NCBI RefSeq assembly: GCF_963678635.1
Contig: NC_087066.1
Coordinates: 27,240,572 to 27,304,571 of the forward strand
Origin: Symsagittifera roscoffensis
Taxonomy: Eukaryota; Xenacoelomorpha; Acoela; Convolutidae
Reading direction: 5' to 3'
DNA: 64,000 bases
The notes beneath the pieces were generated by a model that made no database searches, was not told where the DNA came from, and worked only from the letters and a program-made list of their open reading frames with translations. Below, in pieces: positions 55,499 through 64,000 of this stretch. Position numbers and translations under genes: made by a program. Position 1 is the first letter of the stretch. Each line of letters starts with the position of its first letter.

Positions 55499-55774
55499 GA
55501 CCTACAAAAACCTGCTTCAATATCTGTAAATTATCGGCAATTCAACAGATAATATAAAGAATAAGTAATATCGGTTAAACATTTTTCGGTTAACATTTTT
55601 AGCAATACGGTTTCCAACAATCTCAAAATTCTATAAACATTTTGATGGCAAACTGACCTTAATCGGACAAACCAGTAATTTTCAAGGCCTTTTGTCTAAG
55701 AAAATCTATGTTTAGCTTTTTCACTTTCGCGCTATAATGCCGTCATTATTTTAAGATTAATTTAAGCGCGAACA
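55499..55774 (-). repeat. 5' LTR of the BEL element
   Basis: 276 bp. Matches 46402-46677 with about four differences; the last five bases (TTACA on the minus strand) are replaced by the array sequence. Confidence 0.85.
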
Positions 55775-57080
55775 TTAACCACAATATTTGTGTCATTTAC
55801 TCTGAAAAAGGTGTTGTTCAAGTTGGTTTTGCAGCACTGAGACACTGCAGTTTACCACATACCAGCTTTCTGAAGGGGCACTTGAAAAATTAGACTAACA
55901 CAATTGACTTAATATTACCTAATGCCCTGTATAAAAAACAATCGAAGGGGTACAGTAAAAAGTTAATAGGGACATTATGTGCTTTAAAGTTATCGATACG
56001 TAATTAAAAGTGTTTTTAATTGTTTGTTTGTTTTCCGCATTACCAAATATTGGCGAATTGTGCGCACAAAAAAAACTATTTCGGTGCGCTCGCTCCAAAA
56101 AAAAAACATTTCAGCTTAGAAAACAAACAGCAGTCAAATATTTTTGTAAGTCTGATATGATAAGAGTCGAATATTTTTTGAAAATCTGTCATGAAGCGAT
56201 CTCCTCTCTTTCATTAAAATGTTTTCATGAAAGCTATTCATGAAAATTTTTTCATGAAAGCTATTTGACGAGTTTTTCTTGCTATTGAACTTTGTTTTTA
56301 ACTGAATTTTTGGACTTCTAATCAACGCTGAAAGGGTATAAAGTTATATATAGCTCAACCACGATGTCCTTTTTTCTCTTCAAAACAACAAAAAAAATTA
56401 AAAAGCGATAGTTGACATTGTTATTTTGCATATTGGTCATGCAACATCAAGCTAATTAGTAGTTTAATAACTACTGCCCAATAACTGTTTACTCTTATGA
56501 TCAATTTTGGAATTTGAGGTGTCGGAAGAGACGTATAAAAATTGTAAACTTGTTTTAGGTGAAAACTTTTTAAAAAACTGAAATGAATCATTGAATATTT
56601 ACTCAGTTTTTTTGCTTTTGTTTCAACAAAAGAAAAAAATTGAATTTTCAAAAAGTCGATAAAAATAGTAAGAAGCAAAATAATTGTGTCATTTACTCTA
56701 AAAAAACACTGTTTTTGTTCAAATTTGTTTTCACAACAATGAGGCAACGCCGCTAACCACTTAGCACTTTTCTTTGGGGTATTTAAAAATAACTTTAAAA
56801 ACTGACTCAAGAATACCCTGCGCATGGACCTAATTAAACCACTCTTAAGCGTACAGTAAAAAAATTGAAACTACAAAAATTTTAATCGTTGCATAATTAA
56901 AACTGTTCTAATTTTTAGTTTGTTGTCGAGATTACCATATTGGCGCATCGGGGGCTCGCAACAATTAATTTCGTTGCGCTTGCTGTCAAAAAAAACTGTT
57001 TTTTACATCAAAAAACAGATACTGCTTAGAGAATTTAACTTTTTAGTCAAATATTTAGAGAAACCACAGACGTGAAGCGA
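55775..57080. repeat. Local duplication right of the BEL element
   Basis: 55785-56150 and 56690-57060 share ordered blocks: TTGTGTCATTTACTCT, a stretch ending in CCCTG, GTACAGTAAAAA, TTACCATATTGGCG-like words, and TGCGCTCGCT or TGCGCTTGCT followed by poly-A. The block between them (56300-56650) repeats the left flank of the BEL element (45969 onward). No gene. Confidence 0.5.
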
Positions 57081-59580
57081 AACATCTATGCAATCATTTT
57101 CAAAGAACAGTTGAACTTTTCACGCTCAAGGTGGAATATACTTCAGACTGTTGTTTTCGAGGCTCTCTTATAAAAAGTTGAGCCGACAATCGAATAATAC
57201 AGATTGTAAAAGGTCAGGACCCTAATTGTTCTTACCAAAAACTCACAATAAAAAAAGTTTTTTATTTTTTTCACACTTATTATGCCAATTTTTCAAATAT
57301 GCCAAATTAGCAGCCATTTTCGAAACAAGATTTAGATAACAGAAATTTTAGCTTGAAAAAATAATTCGAGCTACCTTACAATTTCCCCCAAACAAATTTA
57401 GGTGGTATACATTGTGTTTTTCAGAAAATGAATTTGAAGGCGAAACAAATTGATCTAATTATAGTCAAAATAACCAATGGATACCAAATTTTGATTAATA
57501 TTTTTCACTAAACGAATAATTAAAAGCTATTCGATATGAAAATTTTTTTCCAGTAGTATATTTAGCGCGCTTGTTCAAATTAAATTTTACGCGGAGTTAA
57601 TTTTCAAAACTAATCAATGCTTGGGGAGAAAATTACGAGAGATCACCTAGGGAGCAAGGTTGTACGGTTGATCCAAGGAGTTTTCTCTAAAGAAAAAAGT
57701 CACAGATTTAGGGTTTTTTCAGTTTTATCAAAATGGTAACACAAAAGAACTCAACAAACTTTTCAAAATTTTTGATTGATTTTTTTTTTGACCAAACTGA
57801 TTTTTCAAGCTCTCCTTAAATCAGTTTTTGGAAACAGTTTCAATAAAAATTGCCATCTTCAGGCAGACTGTTTGTCATTAAAACAAGTTTAAGTTAACAC
57901 AAAGGCGTCTTTGTGTCAACCTAGACTAGCCAACTTAAAAAATTGGTCAGCCAAAACGGACCTCGCTGGTACCTTTGACTGATGAGGATGTCAATTCCCT
58001 GAAAAAGGGCTGTCTTTTTTGTGCACCCCCTAAAAATTCTTGCGTGCATTTTATTGCTGTTTTTTTGTAAATTTTTTTTTTAATAAATGAAGCTTCAAAG
58101 TCAATTTTTAATGCACGGAATATTCGTCTTTACCTATGTTGTTTCTACCATTTTCTTGAAGCCTTCAAGTGAAATAAGTTCATGCCTCAAACACGTTATC
58201 TTCGCAGAGAATCAATTTGAAAACAAGACTGCTCCTATCTATAAGCAAATCCTTGAATCGCTGCCATTTATTTGGCCTCGCATGGTTTTTAGCTGCAAAA
58301 TTACTGAAAAAACTACAAACTTTTAGACAATATCGAAAATCAAGAGTAAAAATATTAAGTTGTACGAAATAAGGACGACCGATTAGCTAGCCTCAACTCA
58401 CTTGGAACATTTTTAGATCGGGATAATTCGCCACGCATACATTATTTGCGGAACGATTTCAGTATAACATTTAAAATTTTCAATGCGCGCATATTTTAGT
58501 CCAGAGCAAGGCCAAATTGAAAAAAAATATGTTTTTAGTGGTTTGATTCAATTTGTCGATATCTTCAACGGGTATATTTTTTTGTTTTTGTTGAAAACTT
58601 TTATTTCGATCGGCAAAAACTGACTAAATAAAAAACCACGCCGAGCAAAAACATTCCTTTTTTTTCGAAAGTCTGAACAATACACAAGTTAAAATAATTT
58701 AAATGTTTTTTCACTAGCCGCAATTTGAAGCAACTAAAATTTAAAATTAGTTGCGGTAAGGGTAATGCACTCTTAAGAAATAGATTTTATCGTAAAAAGG
58801 CATTACTCTCAGATATAGTTTATAATTTGATTAATCAATTTACCTGCGTTACCGTGTTTTTTTTTCGTACAAGTTTTGAAATTTACAAAAAGCTAATTTC
58901 GAAAAATTGAACTTTATTGTAAGTCATTTTCTTAGATTTTGATTTGTATGCCATTCCAAGGGATAGCACAGCGGATCTTTCCATTGCATGAATGAAACGA
59001 TGCTAAAGGCCTTAATGATTAAATCGTAATGAAAAGGAAGGTGGAAATGTTCTGGAGGTTAAATTTTTCAAAATTTCGATTTGAGTCAGAAAATTTCTCA
59101 GAATTACAACGTTATTTCTGGGAGAGATTATAACTGGAGGCTCGCTGCCCAGAGACTAATTTAAAATTATTTGCCACCTTTTAGCTGCTGTAATGCCCTG
59201 AACGAAGTTAAAATAACAGGGTACTATTTGACTATTTCAAAGCATGAGTATTTAGGTGCAAGGAAAGGGTCAAACCATCTCTGATGGATCTAATTTGTAA
59301 CTGTCACTAAAAGTATATTGAATTTTGGTTTTTAGCCCTGTTTTTAGTATTATTCACGTTGTTTGGGGATTCGCGAACCAAACATGAGGTTATTTTCTCA
59401 TCTAAGCGGAAGCTTAATAAATTCTTTTGGCTGAATAATGGCTGAAATAATAACGTGATGGTTAGCCCTTCAACAGCCAGTCGTCAAAAAAAAACTTTTT
59501 CTATACTCCCTCGCTGTGTAGTTTCTGGATGAAAGTTACATTGTTTTTGATTGATTTTTTACAATGATGACTCATTCCGT
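57081..59580. other. No gene seen
   Basis: AT-rich DNA with X-family fragments near 58430-58500 and 58635-58685 (GCCGAGCAAAAACATTCC). A 79-codon ORF at 58087-58326 begins with a hydrophobic stretch but has no other support. Confidence 0.35.
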
Positions 59581-59584
59581 GGAC

Positions 59585-59645
59585 ATTAAGGAGCGGTCGA
59601 AATATATTCAGGGCTTTGACTTGATGCATGCAGTCCTAGTTTGGC
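59585..59645 (-). repeat. X repeat end fragment
   Basis: GGAGCGGTCGAAATATATTC, CAGGGCTTTGACTTG and GCAGTCCTAG correspond to the hairpin end of the X family, decayed. Confidence 0.4.
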
Positions 59646-60012
59646 AGTCCTAGTTTGGCTTTTGAAATGTATTTTGAACAATCAAACTGACACGATGGGT
59701 CAATCTCGTACTCTCAAGATCATTTCTGTATTTTACTTCCGAATTTTAAAAACAGTTTTTGACTTTTTGGCGGTTTTTTTAAAATTGATGCTTCAAGCTC
59801 AAAATTTAAAAAAGTCTGCGACCATTTGTTAGTAAATAAAAATAAAGCACAATATTCTTAGTCCTAATAAAGCGTAAGTCGCAAATTAAATCATTCCAAC
59901 ATGAATTGATGCAAGCAATATGTTTATATTAAGACGCGGATCTCTATGATTATCCCCCCTTTTGCAAAAGGGGGAGATTCGTTACTAGATACAAAAATCA
60001 TATATGCCTAAT
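59646..60012. other. No gene; palindrome near 59950
   Basis: The hairpin CCCCCCTTTTGCAAAAGGGGG at 59955-59980 is followed by GATTCGTTAC. It resembles the palindromes at 10900-11000 and 61585. Confidence 0.4.
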
Positions 60013-60256
60013 CAGGGGCGTGTTTAGGGGGGGATGGATGTGCCCCCTTTGTACTATTTTGTCATATCCATTTTTGCTGACGGATCTCATAATTTTTCTA
60101 AAAGCGAAAAATCTTTTTTGGCAATTTTTTTTTCAGTTGCCAGAAAATTAGGTCAAAACATGGACTTTTTAGTGCTTTGGGAGAGTTCGAAAAATCAATT
60201 TGGTCGACCTAAAAAAAAAAGTCGACAAAATTTTTAAAAAATTTTGAAAATCCGCC
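60013..60256. mobile_element. hAT-like element copy, truncated
   Basis: Starts CAGGGGCGTGTTTAGG and runs through GGTCGACCTAAAAAAAAAAG, TCGAC and GAAAATCCGCCTAGG. The terminal CCCCTG is absent. Confidence 0.55.
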
Positions 60257-61189
60257 TAGGAAAGGGAGGGGGGATAGATTCTTTAGTGGATACAATAGAG
60301 GGGGGGGGGGATTGTTAAGTAGATTCACTTTTTGAGCTAAAAGTTGATATAAGTTATTTTCAGTTCAAATCATTTGTTTCTGGAAGGCGTCATGTTTATT
60401 GCAAGCTGTCTTGTTACGTGAAAGATAGAACTAGTGTTTCACTGCACTTTTCATTTTGAGATCAATTCCAGTTGGTTGATGAGGACACTTAGAGTTCATG
60501 TGCTACAACCTTAAAACGGCATCCAACAAACTTCGAATAATGTGGGCAAGCTTATTGTGTGGTACATGTAATAACAAACAAAACAACAATCAACCCTCCC
60601 CGATATAGCAAAATGGGCTGCATTGCTCATATTTCAACTTATCTAAACACCATGTTATAAAACAAACTGAGTTGAATATCTTTTGACTTTTTTTTTACTT
60701 TATTCGTCTCTTTTTTTAGTCTTATTTTGAGTCTACCAATGAGGGCGGAAGTTTGTCAATAAAAACTGGTTTCTTTTACCAATAGAGAACAAAAATATGG
60801 AAAGTTTTTTCTATTTAAATTCAAATCGTTGAAGTTGAACCAATAATAAATAAATAAAAAATAAATATAAAAAGTAAACAAATAGAATAAAAAAACATAA
60901 CTGTATATATATCATTTGAAAAAGTAGAGTCTTAGTCGGTTTACCGTTAACGTCAAACTTCCGGGTAAGATTGCGAAATTTTAAATTCATCATGTTTTGA
61001 TTCGGCTCAACAAATGTAAACTGTAAACTATTGCTGAACTAGGTTCCGACAAATTAACTGACAAAAACTGAACATGCTGTTCAGTTATGCACAGAAACTT
61101 TTCGAAACCATTATGGAATTTTTGGCAACCTTCTTTGTTCCCCGTTAAAGCCACGCAGAAAAAAGTTATATTTTCTTAGTTATTTTTTT
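60257..61189. other. No gene seen
   Basis: A run of about 13 G at 60300 followed by ATTGTTAAGTAGATT is one arm of the palindromic family seen at 61568. The rest is AT-rich without supported features. Confidence 0.35.
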
Positions 61190-61555
61190 TGTTCCGATTT
61201 TCAAAGAAGGTGGTGGAATATTTGTGCTCGAGGTTTTCTCCAGGAAAAAGTCGGACTTTTCGGATAGCAACTTTTGGCATTTTTTTAAAATATCAGCCGG
61301 AAAGTATTGTTGTCTTGAGCACCAATTTGAATTGCTTTTGTTAAAATTATGATAGTTTAAAGATTGCCAATTTGGCGAATAAGGAATAATTTACGCGCTA
61401 TTTAACCTCCTTAGAAACCAATTGAATTAAGGAATGCTATTTTTTCTGTTTAACTGATTTTCTTGAAGTTTTCATACTATACTCCAGTGACCTTAAAAAT
61501 CAATCGTAACATTCGGGGCTTTGTTTTTTATGATACAAGCAGTTTTGTTTTGGTT
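61190..61555 (-). repeat. X repeat copy, degenerate, reverse orientation
   Basis: TTGTTCCGATTTTC, GTGCTCGAGG and TATTGTTGTCTTGAGCACCA at the start, CGGGGCTTTG and ATACAAGCAGTTTTGTT at the end. The core is mostly deleted. Confidence 0.5.
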
Positions 61556-61567
61556 TTTAAGTTTATT

Positions 61568-61769
61568 GGACCTACTTAACATCTCCACCCCTTTCAAGAA
61601 AGGGGGCAGATTGTAAAGTAGATCAAAATTTTCGATTGTCGACCAATCAGAATGCAGCAAAATTAGAGCTCTCAATAGAAAGCTCAGTGCTAATTTACTG
61701 TATTTATTTATAGGGCTGGAGATTTTTAAGTAGGTACCATAGGGGGGTGGGGGATTGTTAAGTAGGTCC
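61568..61769. mobile_element. Inverted-repeat element (202 bp) with target duplication
   Basis: Ends GGACCTACTTAACA and TGTTAAGTAGGTCC. Flanked by GTTTATT on both sides (61561-61567, 61770-61776). The left third is itself a palindrome: CTACTTAACATCTCCACCCC, then TTTCAAGAAA, then GGGGGCAGATTGTAAAGTAG. The same unit was the LINE target near 5143. Confidence 0.75.
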
Positions 61770-62726
61770 GTTTATTGTTTCAAGCTTTTTCAAGTGATAT
61801 TGAGAACAATTAGATCAAGTGGTTTTGCAACTTGATCGAGGATTAAATGTTTTGAATTTACTCCAATTTAGAGGTAGATTGAAAACTCTTCATGAGGATG
61901 CGAAAAAAAAGTTTTTTCAGCTGTATGATGAAAGTCAGCCTCCTTTCGATGTACAATAATTCAAAAAACTTTTAAAAATCACATTAACAAAAACTAACCT
62001 GGTTTGATTGAAAATTCTATCGAAATTTTTCAGACAAAAATAGCTTGCAATTTTTTTCTAGTTAATTGATTGTCACCTACTAAATCATTTCATTTTAAAT
62101 TAATTTTGTTTATTTTTCCCCACTCGCTCAAAAAACAACTTCAGAAAGTCCATGTTCAGAAATAATTGAGATCGGAATCTTCTCTGCTAATTACACAGCA
62201 AAGGATAATTTTGGTTTACAACACATTTCTGTCGAAGCAGTGCTAAAGTTATAGTCATCATTAAAAGCAGTGCTTAAGTTATCATTAAAAACAATTGGAA
62301 AAAAAGAGATTCGATCATGACAGAACGGATTTATCAGTGCTTCAACCAATTTCATAAACAGGATATTTTTTTGCAGTAACAAATTTGCAGTAAGATTTTT
62401 GTGAGAAGTTAAGAAGGCGAGTTTTTCTTCTGTATTCATCTCAGTGACCGCTCGTCTCGCATGAAAGTAAGCATTGGTATCGTCTAGCGTAGTTTTAATG
62501 AAGAATATTTACATATTTCTCTTAATTGCATTAACGCGTATGAATTACACACAAAAATCCATACTTATGCCCGGCAGTGAACTATCAGTTTTTTGCCATT
62601 CTAGTTAGGCAGAGACTACAGTTTTAGTCATGCTTTCCCGTATTCAATTACAGAGTACGTTTGCCGTTAGCTTTTTTTATCAGCTAGCGGCGATAAAAAT
62701 TCGCAAAAAAAAATATCAAACTAGTT
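61770..62726. other. No gene seen
   Basis: AT-rich. The short ORF at 62191-62439 (minus) shows no domain. Confidence 0.3.
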
Positions 62727-62986
62727 GGGTTTTATGCATTAAACGGCCCAAAATTAGGAAAATAGTCAGAAATTTTTTTTCAAATTGAAAACACGTAATC
62801 AACATACAATTACTTCAGTTATTACATATTATACGAGCCAATCAGGATTAATCTCAGTATCAATCGAAATGGCTGACCTAGTTGCTCGAATTTGATTGGC
62901 TAATATTAGCCAATCAGGATCAGTTTCAGTTTTAGTTTTCATTTTGCTTCAATTTTGATTTTTGGGCCGTTTAACGCATAAGACCC
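62727..62986. mobile_element. Inverted-repeat element (260 bp) with 8-bp target duplication
   Basis: Ends GGGTTTTATGCATTAAACGG and, inverted, GGGTCTTATGCGTTAAACGG, with about 30 bp of near-identity. Flanked by AACTAGTT on both sides (62719-62726, 62987-62994); because that word is its own reverse complement it could alternatively be part of the inverted repeat. The interior carries ATTGGCTAATATTAGCCAAT, also seen in the element at 27485. Confidence 0.75.
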
Positions 62987-63173
62987 AACTAGTTAAGTAA
63001 GCTTAATTCTAGTCAATTAACGCGTGCTAAAGGGCAAAAATCTAGTATAAAAAGTTGCTGAAATTGAGTCAAGATCTTGGCTTCGTTTGCGATTCTTTAA
63101 CTTGATTTAAAGTTATGATTTTACTTTTAAACACATATTTACCAAAAAACTTCCTCAGACAAGATGTAGTTTT

Positions 63174-63310
63174 GTAGCGCAGCTGGTAGTGATTGTATTC
63201 AGCAAGGTAGCCGTAGCTTGATGGGCTCAAAATTAAGCGAGCTCCAGCTCAACCTGAAGTATTTAATGGCAATGCTAAGCCTCTGGGTGGGTGACTAAAA
63301 AAAGCAAATT
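63174..63310 (+). other. Possible decayed tRNA-like or SINE head
   Basis: GTAGCGCAGCTGGTAG resembles a tRNA D-arm and A box. Further on, GCTAAGCCTCTGGGTGGGTGAC faintly recalls 5S rRNA. No full cloverleaf or convincing B box is seen. Confidence 0.2.
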
Positions 63311-64000
63311 GCAGCACAAGTGTCACATTAAGTCCCGACCTCACCTAAATTTGCAAAATAAATACTAAAAAAGACCAAATAGACTTAGATACTCAAAATG
63401 CTGACTAGTTTGGAAAACAACCTTAGGCGCCATTGAATGAATTTATTGGTAATTTATGTTTAGCTGAAATTTTGAAATATATTTTTTTGAATTGGTCGAT
63501 GCCTGCAGTTCATTATTGCGAAAAGAGTCAAGTTTTTTTCTATAGCTAGAAAACATGCGCTTTGCCATATCAAATGTTCATATTACAAAGTTTTTTCTCA
63601 CTTTTCGATAACCCACTAGTGATAGACAGGCAGTTATCAGTTTTATTGATGTTTGCTGATGAATACTTGGACAAACACTTGTATAATAACTGCTTAAACG
63701 ATTTCAAAGAAAATTGCGAACAAGAAATCCTTTTTGAAAAAAAAAACAGTCTTCATTGCTTTTCCACGGACCATCTGGTTTCATCACGATATTCCCTCTC
63801 TCCTTCAAACAGATTTAATTAAGCAGTGATTAAACTTCAGATTTAATTAACCAGTAATCAATTAACCAGTCCAATCGAAATTAAAGGAGATCAATAAATT
63901 TTCTACGTTAATTAGGAAACAAATCCGTAGGAGCATTTCTTGAGCTAATGATCCTATGCATTGCAAATTTAAGAGATCATTTCTTGTACAAGAACGCAAA
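63311..64000. other. No gene supported
   Basis: An 86-codon ORF at 63562-63822 has less biased composition than its neighbours but shows no domain or splice context. 63815-63880 contains repeats of GATTTAATTAA and CCAGT words. Confidence 0.3.

Larger units (their letters stand above)
46397..55774 (-). mobile_element. BEL/Pao LTR retrotransposon, minus strand, 9.4 kb
   Basis: LTRs at 55499-55774 (5') and 46397-46677 (3') differ at about four positions plus a few bases at one end. Read on the minus strand: 5' LTR, tandem-repeat leader, a 203-codon ORF, gag, and pol in the order protease, reverse transcriptase, RNase H, integrase, which is the BEL/Pao arrangement. The pol frame ends inside the 3' LTR. 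No target duplication is visible at these borders. Several frameshifts and stops mean it cannot make its proteins as read. Confidence 0.9.

Noticed and set aside
54840-55529. Long plus-strand ORFs (229, 172 and 124 codons) over the BEL leader
   Set aside because: They overlap in three frames and come wholly from the 18-bp and 46-bp tandem units, antisense to the element. The peptide repeats only reflect the DNA repeat.
58087-58326. 79-codon ORF with a signal-peptide-like start
   Set aside because: Only the hydrophobic N-terminus speaks for it; there is no family resemblance, splice context or composition change.
63174-63310. tRNA or 5S rRNA gene
   Set aside because: Only short resemblances; no complete fold or internal promoter set.
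1-64000. CRISPR arrays, operons, bacterial promoters or prophage
   Set aside because: The window is eukaryotic; its repeats have transposon or satellite structure, not spaced direct repeats.

Overview
The window looks like AT-rich nuclear DNA from an animal, most likely an invertebrate. The evidence is a spliced homogentisate 1,2-dioxygenase gene with 12 exons and consensus GT/AG borders, a BEL/Pao retrotransposon, LTR and non-LTR retroelements, tRNA-like SINEs and many short terminal-inverted-repeat elements. There are no prokaryotic signals. I cannot name the species.

Layout. 1-3660 is the 3' part of an LTR retrotransposon (copy A) with a 554-codon ORF and a 408-bp LTR; its LTR ends 55 bp from the stop codon of a host exon on the minus strand (3716-3968, a membrane segment plus tail). 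4076-6760 holds an inverted-repeat element and a GC-richer, 5'-truncated LINE (5152-6700) inserted with a 9-bp target duplication. 6890-17690 is a graveyard of repeats, inverted-repeat elements, a (CA)n tract, a dead reverse-transcriptase fragment and local duplications. 17826-18690 is a long fold-back repeat split by a complete LTR element (copy B, 18691-25305: 410-bp LTRs, CTTG target duplication) that carries gag-like ORFs but no recognisable pol. 25774-25889 (minus) is a probable first coding exon of a host gene. 27040-32590 is filled by a hairpin-ended repeat family ('X').

33173-41360 (plus) is the homogentisate dioxygenase gene, 454 codons, with hAT-like elements, a SINE and another inverted-repeat element in its introns. 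The iron ligands are kept, but a conserved active-site-region histidine reads as arginine. Downstream (41630-45231) lie decayed copies of its exons 2, 3 (twice), 4, 5 and 6, in order and on the same strand: an unprocessed partial duplication.

46397-55774 is a BEL/Pao element on the minus strand: LTRs of 281 and 276 bp, an unrecognised 203-codon ORF, a frame-broken gag, and a pol with protease, reverse transcriptase, RNase H and integrase, also broken. Its leader is a dense tandem array where a primer-binding site would be expected. 55775-64000 holds further duplications and short inverted-repeat elements, two with clear target-site duplications.

The only apparently functional, identifiable host protein is the dioxygenase (tyrosine catabolism). 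The most novel-looking pieces are the 554-codon ORF of copy A, the young gag-only copy B, the 203-codon ORF of the BEL element and the X repeat family.
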